This document shows, one piece after another, positions 50,079 through 63,800 of a stretch of 64,000 nucleotides of DNA. The stretch is from contig JAEYXS010000024.1 in assembly GCA_023431185.1 (NCBI GenBank), forward strand, positions 15,909 to 79,908, in the 5' to 3' direction. Under the pieces are notes generated by a model. That model saw nothing but the letters and a program-made list of their open reading frames with translations, had not been told where the DNA came from and did no database searches. The stretch is from Verrucomicrobiota bacterium. Lineage in GTDB: Bacteria > Verrucomicrobiota > Verrucomicrobiia > Limisphaerales > JAEYXS01. Made by a program: the position numbers and the translations under genes. The first letter of the stretch is position 1; each line of letters opens with the position of its first letter.

Positions 50079-51833
50079 TTAGAAGCTCAGGATGGCTGCG
50101 ACGTGGCCGCGGGAATTATCCGGGCTATGCGGATTGAGCGGACCGGAGTCCATCAACTGCCAGCCGTAATCGAACCGGACCGAGAGGTTCGTGCGGAACT
50201 GGTAGCGCAAACCCACACCGGCAGACATCAATTGCACATGCGGATCTTCACCGATCAGCAGGTCGATATTCTGGGTCTGGCCCGCATCAAAGAAAGCCAG
50301 CAGTTTCAGATTATCCCCAGCCTTCTTGTTGATCAGCGTCAGGAAAGGGATGTTCGGCGAATGGATCTCGTTCACGAACAGGTAGCCGTTATCACCATTG
50401 GCCTCACGCTCATCATAACCGCGGGCACCCATGGAGCCACCGATGCCCAACTGTTCGCTGGTCGGGATGTTCTGCGAAGACAATTGACCGGTGGCCCGGA
50501 ACAACCATGAGAAGTTGGCCGGCAACTTGGTCATACGCTCCAAAGTCAAGCGCGTGTAGATGTAGCTGGAATCAGCTTCAAAACCACGATAAGCACGGAA
50601 TGCGGCATCATCGTTGTTGGAAGTGATGTCACCCGGACTCCAATAGGCATCCAACTTCAAGGCCGTGCTGCCCCATTTGTCATAGCATTCGCTCCGGTAT
50701 TGGGCAGCGACTTGGAAGATGTCCAACTCTCCACCGAAGATGGTGAAACCATTGAACTCGAGCTGGTTGTCCAAACGCTTGAAATCCAAGCCGAAATTGA
50801 CGAGATGGCTGAAATTGCCCTTGCGACCCAGCGGAATCTCATAGCGTCCGCTCATCTGATAGCTGGAACCTTCCTGCGTCAGGGCTGTGGTGTTGAAATC
50901 TGCCTCGGAGTCAGCATATCCGCCATAGAACGACAGCGTGTGACGCCAAGGCAGCGGAATCTCATAGCTGACAGAATGTGCCTGCAAGAGATCGAAATCG
51001 ATATCCGTAGTATATTGGTAGCTCAACCGATGATCCAAGCCAAAGGCATTCAACCAATTGAAACCTGCAAAGAGGCGGTCTTCGCCAGCGATACGCGGAC
51101 CATTATTTTCATACCCGACATAACCGCGGAGAGGGAAACGGTCTTTGACACGCAGAACGACATCAGATTCCCCAAGCTTTTCGCCCTGACGGAAAGATGC
51201 ATCCACATGGCGGCCAGGATTGCGGTTCAACCAGTCGAGGTCGGTGAGCAGTTCCTGCGAATCAATGACGTCACCCGGCCGGAGGCTCAAATTCTTGGTG
51301 AAAAGCTCGGACTTGAAGTGTTTGTTGCCTTCTACTTCCACTTTGCCCAGTTTGCCTTCCAAGATGAATACTTGAACCACGCCGTTGCCGACCGATTCTT
51401 GCGCCGGCAATACCACATCCACCAGCGGACGGTTGTTTTTGCGGTAGAACAGCACTATCTCCCGCTGTAACCGGCCCAAGTTGTAGGTATTGATCGGCTG
51501 CCCCATCAATGGCTGGAGTGCCGCCTTGAACTTGGCACTGCGAAGCAGGTCCAGCTGGCTGCCAGGTCCCACGGACACCCCATCGGCTGAGACATCACCC
51601 TTGGCTTTGATCTCCTCACGGGAGCTCAAAATGGCAACGCCTTTCAGCGCCGGCCCTGGGTCCTGCGGTGAACCGGTCAGACCGGCGGTCGCTGGGTCTG
51701 CCTTGGGCGCGGCCGCGGCCGGGGTGGCTTCCGGCTTCTTGGGCTGCAACCGCTCGGATTGCGCCAAAGCTGGCGTGCTGCACAAAACCGCCAGCCCGAC
51801 TCCCAGAAGCGTCTTAAGTGATTTGGGATACAT
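50079..51833 (-). CDS. TpsB outer-membrane transporter of a two-partner secretion system (ShlB/FhaC family)
   Basis: A 584-residue protein. The signal peptide is LLGVGLAVLCSTPALAQ. POTRA domains follow at about residues 75-215, including PLVDVVLPAQESVGNGVVQV and GKVEVEGNKHFKSELF. The 16-strand barrel begins near RGYVGYENNGPRIAG, contains the TpsB/BamA loop motif MGARGYDEREANGDNG (VRGY variant ARGY), and ends with ILSF, an aromatic C-terminus recognised by BAM. It secretes a TpsA exoprotein across the outer membrane. The giant repeat protein gene lies directly upstream on the same strand with 14 bp between them. Confidence 0.94.
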   Translation of the reverse strand: MYPKSLKTLLGVGLAVLCSTPALAQSERLQPKKPEATPAAAAPKADPATAGLTGSPQDPGPALKGVAILSSREEIKAKGDVSADGVSVGPGSQLDLLRSAKFKAALQPLMGQPINTYNLGRLQREIVLFYRKNNRPLVDVVLPAQESVGNGVVQVFILEGKLGKVEVEGNKHFKSELFTKNLSLRPGDVIDSQELLTDLDWLNRNPGRHVDASFRQGEKLGESDVVLRVKDRFPLRGYVGYENNGPRIAGEDRLFAGFNWLNAFGLDHRLSYQYTTDIDFDLLQAHSVSYEIPLPWRHTLSFYGGYADSEADFNTTALTQEGSSYQMSGRYEIPLGRKGNFSHLVNFGLDFKRLDNQLEFNGFTIFGGELDIFQVAAQYRSECYDKWGSTALKLDAYWSPGDITSNNDDAAFRAYRGFEADSSYIYTRLTLERMTKLPANFSWLFRATGQLSSQNIPTSEQLGIGGSMGARGYDEREANGDNGYLFVNEIHSPNIPFLTLINKKAGDNLKLLAFFDAGQTQNIDLLIGEDPHVQLMSAGVGLRYQFRTNLSVRFDYGWQLMDSGPLNPHSPDNSRGHVAAILSF

Positions 51834-51847
51834 ATGCTATTCAGGAA

Positions 51848-54800
51848 TCAACGATTCTTACGGGCATCTTCGATCGCTGCAAGGTCATAGCTTGTCAGGA
51901 TCTTGTCCGTCGGCATCGCACCGATGAGTTTCTCGACGCGGTTGGTGGTCAACAGGACCGAGATATCCGAACTGACACTCTGTGCATCACCCGGATACTT
52001 GAACAGGTTCGGCACGTCGCGGCCGAAGATCTCTTCCATCGAGTAGATCTTGTTGTTCAGGTTGAACGAGGCCGGGGGCGCCGTGTAGATGAACACGAAC
52101 GGCGAGTTCGGCAGCGAGTAGTAGAGTATGATGCCGGTATTGCCCGGATTCGCCCCAATGAACGTCGCCACGGCCTGGCCGTTGATCGTATCCACAGCGG
52201 AGACCGCCGCGTTGATCTGCACGTTACCGCCCAGAGCGGCGATGATCATGTCCACACCCGGGACCGTGCCCATAAGGGTCGTCGGGCCCCACGGCACTGG
52301 CGGATTCGGCAGACCGATTGTGATGTCACCCACCGTCGTGCTGGTCAGGACCGTATCCTGATTCACCGTCACGTTGTCATTGTAGAGCTGGAAGCCCGTG
52401 GTCGTCACCGCGCCACCGTTGATGGCCGTGATGTCCGTGGCCAGGCCGCTGTAAGGTGCGCCCGTGCTGTCCTGCGTCGTGATGGAGGTCAGCGGAGCGA
52501 TGCCGCCCACCACCCCACCGAAGGTCGTCGTGCCCGTCGTATTCACGATCAGGTTCGAGGTCGGCACCGCGGCCCCATCATCGTCCAGCGTCTGGGCGAA
52601 GGTGATGTTGCCCGCCAGCAAGCTGGTCAGGACGGTATTGGCACCCAGCGTCGCCGGGTCGTTGTAGGTCTGGTTCGCCGTCGTGGTCACCACACCGCCG
52701 TTGATCGCCACGGTACCCGGGGCGTCCGTCGTGAGGCTGGTCAGCGGCGTGATGCCGCCCACCGGGGCGTTGAAGGTAGTGGCGCCAGCCGTATTGACCG
52801 TCACGTTGGCCGCGCCTGCCACTGCATCATCATCCAACGTTCCGTTGAAGGTGATGTTGCCTGCACCCGTGCTGGTGAACACCGTGTTCGCGCCCACCGT
52901 GGTTGGATCGTTGTAGGTCTGGAGGCCAGTCGTCGTGACTGCCGTACCATTTACCTGCGTGGCACCCGGAGCATCTGTCACCACGGAGACCAGCGGCGTG
53001 ATGCCACCGACGACACCGTTGAAGACCGTGTTGCCCGCCGTGTTCACATTCAGCGTGAAGGCACCGTCCAGCGTCTGCATGAAGGTGATGTTGCCGGCCG
53101 CCGTGCTGGCCAGTGTCGTGTTCGCCCCGATCGTCGCCGGGTCGTTGTAGAGCTGGAAGCCCGTTGTGGTCACCCCGCCACCGTCGATGGAGACTGTGCC
53201 CGGAGCATCCGTGGTCAGGCTGACCAGCGGCGTGATGTTACCCACCAAGCCGTTGAAGTCCGTATTGCCCGCCGTGTTCACGAGGAGCGTGAAGGCGCCG
53301 TTGACCGTGCTGTTGAACGTCACGTTGCCCAGTGCAGCCGCACCTGTGCTCGTGATGATCGTGTTCGCACCCAAGTTCACCGGATCATTGTAGGTCTGCG
53401 TACCGAAGGTCAGCACACTGCCACCGTTGATCGAGGTCGAGCCCGGAGCATCCGTCGTCACACTGTTCAGCGGAGTGATGCCACCCACCGGACCACCGAA
53501 GGTCGTCGTGCCAGCCGTGTTCACCAGCAAGGTGAACGGACCGTCCAACGTCGTCACGAAGGTGATGTTACCGGCTGCGGTGCTGTTCAGCACCGTATTG
53601 GCCCCGATGGTTACCGGATCGTTGTAGAGCTGGAAGCCGGTCGTCGTGACCACGCCACCGTTGATCTGCGTCGCGCCATCTGCATCCGTTGTGATGCTGA
53701 CCAGCGGCGTGATACCGCCAACGACACCGTTGAAGGTCGTCAACCCGCCACCATCACTGTTCACCACGAGGGCGAAGGCTCCGTTCAAGGTGTTGTTGAA
53801 GGTGATGCTGCCCGCACCGGCTTCATTGATCGTCAGGTTCGCCAGCAACAGTACCGGGTCATTGAAGAGTGCGCTTGCACCATTCAAGTTGATGGTCACC
53901 GCGTTGATATCGGTGCGACCGTCCAAGTTCGTCTCCAGGCGGGCCAGACGATCCAGCGTGCCGACCGCTCCGTTGAAGGTCGTGATGCCGCCACCCGTGC
54001 TGTTGATCAGCAGCGTGCGGAGCGCACCTTCCGAGGAGTCAAGCAGCGTCGCGAAGGTGATGTCATTGCCCGTCAGGATCGTGTTCGCACCCAGACGCAC
54101 CGTGTCATTGTAGGTTTGGTCACCCGTGGTCGTCACCAAGCCGCCATTGATACGGGTAAGGTTCAAACCGCCCGATCCGTCTGTGGTGAGGCTGGCCAGC
54201 GGGAGGGAACCACCCACCGCACCACCGAACACCGTCAGCGGCGAGTTCACCAGCAAGGAGCGCGGTGAGCCGATGGCATCGCTGTCCACCGTCTGGGCGA
54301 AGTCCACGGTCGTCGTGCCGTTAAGCACCACGTTCTGCGAAAGCGTGACCTGGTCATTGAAATCCAGCGTCGCACCCGTGATGGCCGTCGTGTCGATCGT
54401 GGTCACACCAACCGCATCCGTGGTCAGCGTGCCCAGCGCACCGCCGCCCGCACCACCCACGATGCCGTGGAAGGCCGTCACCGGGGAGTTGACCGTCAAA
54501 TCATTGGCTTCACCAGCCTGGCTGTTCACCGTGCTCGCGAAATCCACAGAAACCGTGCCGGTCACCGTCGCATCCACCGCGATCACGATGGCGTCATTGA
54601 AGTCCACGACCGCGGCGCTCAAGGCCGAAGTGTTGATCGTCGTCGTGCCCGCCGCATCCGTGGTCAACGTGCCCAGCGGCGTCGTGCCGCCCACCACACC
54701 GTTGAAGGTCGTGCTCGGAGAATTGATCGTCAGGTTATTCGCCTCACCAACGGCGCTGTTCACCGTCGAGGCGAAGTCGATCAAGGTCGTGGCCGTCAGC

Positions 54801-57800
54801 ACTGTGCCGACATCTATGATGATCGCGTCGTTGAAGTCCATGGTCGCGGCGTTCATCGCGGCCGTGTCAATCGTCGTCGTTCCGGCCGCATCCGTCGCCA
54901 GCGTGCCCAGCGCACCACCCGCCGCACCACCCACCACACCGTGGAAGGCCGTTACCGGCGAGTTGATCGTGAGGTCGTTGGCTTCAGCCGCGGCGCTGTT
55001 CACCGTTCCGGCGAAGTCCACCGAGGTCGTGCCCGTAATGAGCAGATCCTGATCAACGATCACCGCATCATTGAAGTCCACGATAGCCGCTGTGATGGCC
55101 GTAGTGTCCAGCGTCGTGGTGCCCGGAGCATCCGTGCTCAAGGTGCCGAACGCCCCACCGGCAGCCCCACCCACGATGCCGTGGAAGGCCGTCACTGGCG
55201 AGTTGACCGTCAGGTCATTGGCTTCCGCGGCGGCACTGTTCACCGTCAAGGCGAAGTCGACCGAGGTGAGACCCGTCAACAACAGGTCTTGGTCAACCAC
55301 CACCGCGTCGTTGAAGTCCACCACATTGGCCGTGACGGCTGTCGTATCAATCGTCGTCGTGCCTGCTGCATCCGTGCTCAACGTCCCCAGCGGCGAGGCG
55401 GCACCCACGATGCCGTGGAAGCCCGTCACCGGAGAGTTGATCGTCAGATTGTTGTTCTCCAACGCCACGCTGTTCACCGTGCTGGCGAAGTCCACTGAGG
55501 TCGTGCCGGTCAGTGTCGTATTCTGGTCGATGACCACCGCATCATTGAAGTCCAGCACCGCGGCCGACATCGCCGTCGTATCGATCGTCGTCGTGCCCGC
55601 TGCATCCGTCGTGATCGTGCCGAGCGGAGTCGTGCCACCCACGATGCCGTGGAAGCCCGTCACCGGCGAGTTCAACGTCAGGTTGTTAACTTCGGCCACC
55701 TGGCTGTTCACCGTGCCGGCGAAGTCGATGGAGGTCGTGCCATTCAGTGTGGTGCTCACATCGATGATGACCGCATCATTGAAGTCCAGCACCGCTGCCG
55801 TCATGGCGGTTGTGTCGATGGTCGTTGTCCCCGCTGCATCCGTGCTCAGCGTGCCGAGCGGGACCAGGGCACCCACGATGCCGTGGAAGGCGGTGGTCGG
55901 CGAGTTCACCGTCAGACTGTTCGCTTCCGCCGCCTGGCTGTTGATCGTGCTGGCGAAGTCCACCGAGGTGGTGCCCGTCACCGTCACGCTCTGGTTCAGC
56001 ACGATGGCGTCATTGAAGTCCACCACTGCGGCGGTGATCGCCGTCGTATCAATCGTCGTGGTGCCGGCCGCATCCGTGTTCAGCGTGCCCAGCGTACCAC
56101 CAGCCAGACCGCCCACCACCCCACCGAACAAGGTGGTCGGCGAGTTGACCGTCAGGTCGTTAGCTTCGGCCGCCGCACTGTTCACCAGCGAGGCAAACGT
56201 GACCGAGGTCGCACCTCGGACGGCTGTATCCGCTTCCAGCAACACTGACTGGTTGAAGTTCGCAACGGTGGCGTTGATGTGGTTGCCATTGGCGCCAGGC
56301 GCAGCGATGTTGATCGTGGTCACACCGGCACCCGCAGTGGTCCCATCCACCGTCAGTGTTCCGATTTGGTCAAGGAACGCCGCACTCGGCGAGACAGCAC
56401 CGTTGAATCCAACAATCGGAGAGTTGATCGTCAGGTTGTTGCCTGCTTCCCCGCCACCCAGACCGGTCGAACCGATTGTCAGCGCGAAGTCCACACTGGT
56501 CTGGCCGACTAGGAGCACATTCGCCGCGTCGATGCCAATGGCGTCATCGAAGTTGAGCACATTGCCGGAGATCAGGGCCGTGTTGATAAAGGTCGCGGTA
56601 CCGGTCGTATTTAACACGTCCACACCGGTTACGTTGCCATTGAACTGGGTGAATGCGGCACCAACAACTGTCGTCAGGTCAAAGTTCGCACCCGTAATCG
56701 TGCTGTTGAACCGGATCGAGCTGGTGCCAGTGACCGTCGTGTCGGCCGCCAGGATGACCGCGTCATCGAACTGGACCGCAACCGCATCGATTTGAGGCGT
56801 GTTGATGATTGCCGTGCCACCGCCGTTCACGATGAAGACCGCGAGATCAGCCGTGTTGCCCACCGTACCGTTGAAGCGGGTCACCCCGGCCGCCGTCACC
56901 GTCAGGTTGAATGTCCCGTTCAGGGTCGAGTTGAAGTTGACATCCGTACCGGCTGTTAGCACCGCATTCGCCGTGAGGGTCACCGGATCATTGAAGGTCT
57001 GCGCACCCGTGGTGGTGATATTAGCACCGATGGTGGTCGCACCTACCGCATCCGTCGTCAGACTCAGCAAGGCCGCCGGAGTTCCCACCGGCGCATTGAA
57101 GGCCGTTGTTCCCGCGGTGTTGACAATCAGTGCCTGCGCACCCGTCACCGTGGAATTGATTGTGATGTTGCCCGTCGCACCTGCGCCCGTGCTGGCGATC
57201 GTCACCGTGCCTTCGCTCAGGGTGAGCGTATCAGCGGCGGCATTGCCGATCGTGATCGCACCGGCCGAAGTGAATGTCAGGCCGTCGAGCACCACATTGC
57301 CGTTCAAGATCGTAGCGGTGCCCGCAGCCACGATGGTGACATCACCATCGAAGGTCACTGTGCCAGCCGCATTGTCCTGCAAGAGACCCGTTGCCGTGCG
57401 CAACGTGCTGCTGAAGGTCACCGCACCAGCACCAGCACCCAGAGTGATGGAGGCACCCGTGCCATCACCGATGGCCGTGTTGAAGCCGACCGGAGCCGCG
57501 AATGTCGTGGTCCCCGTGGAATTGATGATCAAGTCGAACGCGCCATCCGTAGAGGCATTCACCGTGGTCACGCCAGCAACCGCCAGCGTCACATTGCCCT
57601 CGCTCAAGGTCAGCGTGTCCGTGCCAGCATCACCGATGGTCACTGCACCAGCCGAGGTGAAGGTCAGGCCGTCGAGCAACACATTGCCGCTCAAGGTGGT
57701 CCCCGTGCCGGCCCCAAGGATATTCACATCCTCGTCAAAGGTCAGCAATCCGGCTGTTCCCGACTGTGTGATGCCCGTCGCCGTGCGCAGCGTGCTGTTG

Positions 57801-60800
57801 AACGTCACCGCGCCAGCACCCGCACCTATCGTCAGCGAGGCACCCGTGCCGTCACCGATCGCGATGGTCGCACCCACAGCGGCATTGAAGGCCGTGGTTC
57901 CCAGCGAGTTGATGATCAGGTCCTGACCGCCATCCACCAGGGCGTTAAACACCGTGGCTTCATCAATCACCAGCGTCACGTCACCCGAGGAAAGGGTCAC
58001 CGTGTCCGTAGCAGCATTACCGAAGGTAACCCCGCGCGCGGAGTCGAACGTCATGCCATCCAGCACCACATTGCCATCAAACGTGCTGGCCGTGTCACCA
58101 TTGGAGATCGTCACATTGTCGCGGAAGGTCACCAGACCGGCCGTGTTGTTCTGCGCCATGCCCGTCTGGGTGCGGACCGTGCTCTCAAACGTCACCGCAC
58201 CGGCACCAGCACCGAACGTGATCGAAGCACCTGTGCCGTCACCGATCTCCGTCGCTGCCGTCGTGCCACCCACGGCAGCGTTGAAGGTCGTGTTACCCGT
58301 CGAGTTGATCACCAGATCCTGGTTGCCGTTCACGATTGCGTTCACCGTCGTCGTGCCCGAAATCACCAAGGTCACCGGTCCACCCGACAGCGTCACCACA
58401 TCCGCCGCGCTGCTGCCGAAGACCACCCCGTCACCGCTCGTGAACGTCAGGCCGTCCAGCACCACGCTGTTGGCGAAATTGCTGTCCGTGTCGCCCGTGC
58501 CCGCGATCGTCACGTTGTCCCGGAACGTCACCGTGCCCGCCGCAGCCGCCTGGATGATTCCCGAGGCCGCGTTCACAGTGCTCTGGAACTCCGTCGCACC
58601 CGTCGAGTTGATCGTGATCGCCGCGCCCGTCCCGTCACCAATCGCCGCACCCGCCCCGACTGCACCCGTGAAGGTGCTGCTGCCTGTCACCGCCAAGATC
58701 AGATCGAAGTTTCCGTCCACCGTGCTGGAGGCCAGCAAACTGCCACCAGCCGTCAATGTCGTACCCGATCCCAACGTCACCGCGCCTGTGTAAGTCTGAT
58801 TCAGCGCCGTGGTGATTGCCCCGGCGTTGATGGTGCTCGCGCCGGTCACCGTCAAGGCACCCGCGTTCACCACGTCATCCGCCGCGCTGCCGATGATGGC
58901 GATGCCCGTCACCGTAACTGCGTTCGCACCGGCGATGATGTCCTCATCGAACTGCACCGTTGTGCCCGTGAAGTTGACCGGCGTGTTAACCGTCACGTCG
59001 CCGTTGTAAGTCTGGGTCTCACCCGTCGTCGTCACCGTGCCACCGTTCACCGTGGTCGCCCCGGTGACCAAGATGGTGCCCGTGCTGACCGCATCGTTGG
59101 CCGCGTTGCCGAAGACCGCATTGCCGGTCACGGTCAAGTTGTTCGCCCCGCCGGTCACGTCCTCGTCGAACTGCACCGTCGCACCCGTGAAGTTCACGTC
59201 CGTGTTCAGCGTCACATCACCATTGTAGGTCTGGTTCTCGGCACCCGTGTTGACCGTGGCCGCGTTAACCGTGGTGGCCAAGGTCACCAGGATTGCACCT
59301 GTATTCACCGTGTCGGCTGCCGCGTCACCAAAGACCGCGTTGCCTGTGATGGTCAGATTGTTCGCCCCACCCGCCAGCGCCTGATTGAAGGTCACGGTCG
59401 AGCCCGTGAAGTTGATGTCTGTGGTGTAAGTCACCGCGTCATTGTAAACCTGTGTGCCCGACGTGCGCACCGAAGCACCGTTGATCGTCGTGGTGCCGGC
59501 CGCATCCGTCGTGATGCTCAAAAGCGCCGTGGTTGCACCCACGGTATCGGCCGCCGCATCACCAAAGGTGGTCACACCCGAGGCCGTCACCGTCAAGGCC
59601 GCCGGACCGTCCACCGTGCCATTGAAGGTCACATCCACACCTGTCAGTGTCACCGCCGCCACACCCAAGGTGACATTGTCATTGTAGGTCTGGTTCGCCG
59701 TCGTGGCCACACCGGCGCCATTGATGGCCGTTGTGCCACCCGCGTCAGTGGTCAAACTGGTAAGCGGAGTGGTGCCACCAACCAGACCGGCGAACGTCGT
59801 CGTGGCCGTGCTGTTGGCAGTCAAGTTCTGAGCACCATTGACGGTTTTCTCAAACGTGATCGTGCCTGCTGCCGCCGTCACCACGATGTTTCCACCAGCC
59901 AGCGTAACCGGCCCGTTGAAGCGGGCCGCATTGCCGCCCGTGGTCACCGTGATGCCATTGGCCGCGCCATCACCGGAGAAGTTTGGGGTCGCGTCGGCCA
60001 TGCTCGCATCACCATCATCACCCAAGGTGATCCCGGTGGCGGTGATGTTGACTCCTTGCACCGCCGTCGTAGTGACGTCACCACGCAGAACCGTCGTGCC
60101 CGTGCCCGCAGTCTGCGTGAAGGAACCGGCGGCCAAGGTGGAATCCACATCCACATCACGCGCGCTGAGGATGCTCAACGAACTGATCGGCGCCGTGTTG
60201 CCGATCGCCCCGCGGAAGTCGATGTCACCTGTCGTGCCCGCATTGAGGATCAGCAGGGAACCAGTGGCGCCATTGCCATCGTCATTCGTCGTGAAGTCGA
60301 AGATGATGTCCGCACCCGCAGCCACACCACCACCCGCCGTTGTATCAAGGATCGAGTTGCCTGTCACCACGACGGCGTCCGTGAACTGGATTGCCGTGCC
60401 AGCGGTCGTGATGTTCGCCGCCAGGAAGGTGGTCGAGTCAGGCCCGTAGAACAGCACCCCTGCGCCATCCGCCGGGAACATGCCCACTCCTAAGCCGAAG
60501 GCATCCACCGTGATGGTCGCATTCGCCGCGTTGCGATCCTCTGCGAAGTTGTCCGCTGCCGCCTGGGCTTCCGCCAAGGTTGCCGTGCTGACGATGTTAC
60601 CGATGACATTGATCGTGCCACCTGCTGCTGGAGCCTGGATACGCACCGGATCACGGAAGGTAGAACTGTCCACCGTGATCGGATTCGCACCGTCGAAACG
60701 GCCAATCGTGATCGCACTCCAGCCATCGGCCAAAGCAGCCAAGTCACTGTCGCTCAGGCTGAACGTAGCCGGCACATCCACTGTGGAACCGATGTTCATC

Positions 60801-63800
60801 GCCACCGCCGTGGAAAGCGGACGGAGGATCAGTTCCGCATTCGGGTTGGCCGGTGTACCCGCATTGCCAGCCATGACCGAGTTCGGCCCGCCAGCGAACG
60901 TGATGTCATCTGCCGTTACGGTCAGGTCGAAACCGTTGGCTTCCACCGTGCCCAACACGACCAAGCCGGCATTGAAGTAAACCTCGAAGTTGGAGGTCAG
61001 ATCCAAGTTCTGGATGCCGGAAGGACCAGCGGAGATATCCAGGAATTCTAGCTGCACCAAGACACCAATCTCGGCCGTGCTGATATTGATCTGGTCGGCA
61101 AAGACCGTCAGGCCTTGCTGGTTATGCACATCGCCGTCCACCCGGTTCGCGAAGGTGACCGTGGCACCCGGCCCGGCACGCAGGATCACATCCGCATTCG
61201 CGGTGGAAACTTCGCTGAACGGAGCCAGCTTGACGTCGTCATTGTAAGTCTGGAAGCCAACGGTCCGTATGTTTGTGACCTTCGTCACCGCATCCAACTG
61301 GCCTGCCGTGGTCGGCGTTGTATGCGTCGCCGTGGAGTTGATGTGAGTCTCATCACCCGTATTGAAGGTGATATCCTTCACCGCACCGCTCGGCCCGAGC
61401 AACAATGTGCTCAGCGGAGCCGTGTTACCGATCAGACCATCGAAGCGTGTGATGCCCGTGGTGTTTATGATCAGATGGGCCTCGCCTGCTGTAGCATCAT
61501 CGTTGATGGTGCTGCCAAAGCGGATCGTATTGCCACCCGTGCTAGTAAGCGTGGTGCGGCTGTTCAGATAACCGGCATTCGCTTCCGCCGCGGCCTGGGT
61601 CAAGAAGTTGCCCGCGCTGTCGTCACCGGCCGGCGTGCCATCTGGATCACCGATGGTAACCGGGTCCAGATAGGTCTGAGTCCCAGTCGTGGTCACTGCA
61701 CCACCATTGATCTGGGTGGTGCCGTCCGCATCCGTGAAGACGGAGCCGAGCGCCACCGAGCTGGCGATCGCGCCATTGCCGACCGCGCCATTGAAGATAG
61801 TCGCGCCGGCCATCGTATCCACTGACAGCGTGAAGTTGCCCGTGGCACTGTCCACCGTACTGTTGAAGGTGATATTGCCCGCACCATCTTCATCGATGGC
61901 CGTATTCACCAGCAGTAGCACCGGGTCATTGAACGTGGCCGAAGCTCCGTTCAGGTTGATGTTGCCCGCACCCAGCCAAGTCTCACCATCCGCATTTGTG
62001 ATGATGAATTCGAGACGATCAACACCACCGATCGTGTCCGTCCCCACGCCATCACCCAGCGTCGTGCGACCGCCACCGGAGGTATTCACTGTCAATCCGT
62101 TCAGTTCCGTCGCTTCGGAATTGATCGTCGATTCAAAAGTGGCCGCACCCGTGTTAATGACCACATCGGTCTTCAGAACAACCGCATCGCGATGCAACTG
62201 GAAGGTGGTCGTGTCGAACGTGCCGGTCAGTTCCGTATTGCCGCCCAAGATGCCGGAGGCAACACTGTCCGTCGTCAGACTGCTGAGATCTGCGACATCG
62301 CCCACAAAGGCACCGTTGAATTGCGTCAGGCCAGCCGTGTTGACCTCCAACGAACGAGGTGTACCAGCAGCATCACTGTTGATCGTGCCCGAGAAACTGA
62401 TCGTCCCGGACGCCGTGCTGTTCATGATCGTATCCTGCTCCAGCACCACATTGCCGTTGTAGGTCTGGTTGTTGACCGTCGTGATGGTCACCGGCGTCGC
62501 AGTGGTCAGGTTGCTGTCCTCGATGTAGATGATGCCCGCATCGGAGGTCACCGTCAGGCTCGTCAACGTGCCACCCGTGGTCGCGTTGGAAGCATCGATA
62601 ATGATGTCATTGATGTCCCGGATGTTCACATTCTGGCCAGCCAGAATGGTAACTAGGCCATCCCCAGCGGTGAGGCTCGTCGTGCCATTCACCGTCTGAT
62701 CGAAGTCATTCGCCTCAGTCAACGTGATGTTGCCAGTCGCGCTCAACGTCGTTGTGCCCGGGATCAACAGTTCCACACCGGCGTTCTGCGTGATGCTGCC
62801 ACCACCAGCCAGCAGGTTCAGGTCACCGCTGTCCGGTCCGGCGATATCTTTCAAGGTCAGATCAGCAGTGATGATGATGCCCGTCATCGTATGCTGAACC
62901 GTCAAGTCATTGATGGTCGCCGTGGCCGGCAAGGTCGGCCAAGTCGCCGTAGCGCTCACATTGCGCCACGTCACATCGCGCAAGGCATCTGCATTGGCTT
63001 CCGCAAAGGTCACCGCTCCAGAGACATCGTTGTTCAGACCCAGCAGGATGTCCGTCAGGTCCACCGTCGCCGGCGTCACCGTGACGCTCAACGTCGGCGT
63101 GGTGATGATGGCCGTCTGGGTCACATGACCATTAGCGAACAAGGTCAGCGAGGTTGTGGCCGTGGCACCAGCGATCTCCATAGCGGAGTCTTCAGTGACA
63201 GCCACCGTCGCACCATTCAAGGTCAAGCTGCCGAAGTTGATGTCATTACCAGCCTGGTCACCCAGCGTGATGTTGTTAGCACCTGCGTTGAAGTTCGCAT
63301 TGCCCGTGATCGCCAGATCCGCGTTCGCGTCATCCGTGATCGCACCGTTGCTCACCAGGGTGAGGAAACCAGTCAACGTGCTGCTGCCCGTGAAGTCCGT
63401 TCCGCTGTCTTCCGTGATGGTCGCGTTCACGCCGTTCACCGTCAGGCTGCCAAAGTTCACATCGTTACCCGCCTGGTCGCCCAGCGTGATGCTGCTCGCC
63501 GTCGCCGTGAAGCTCGCCGCTCCCGTGATCGCCAGATCCGCGTTCGCATCGTCCGTGATGTCGCCCGCGCTGGTCAGCGTCAGCGCTCCCGTCAGCGTGC
63601 TGCTGCCCGTGAAGTCCGTCCCGCTGTCCTCCGTGATGGTCGCGTTCGCCCCGTTCACCGTCAACTGGCCGAAGTTCAGGTCGTTGGCCACCGCATCACC
63701 CAGGGTGATGCTGCTCGCCGTCGCCGTCAGGCTCCCGATCCCCGTCACCGACAGGTCCGCCGTCGCGTCATCCGTGATGTCGCCCGCGCTGGTCAGCGTC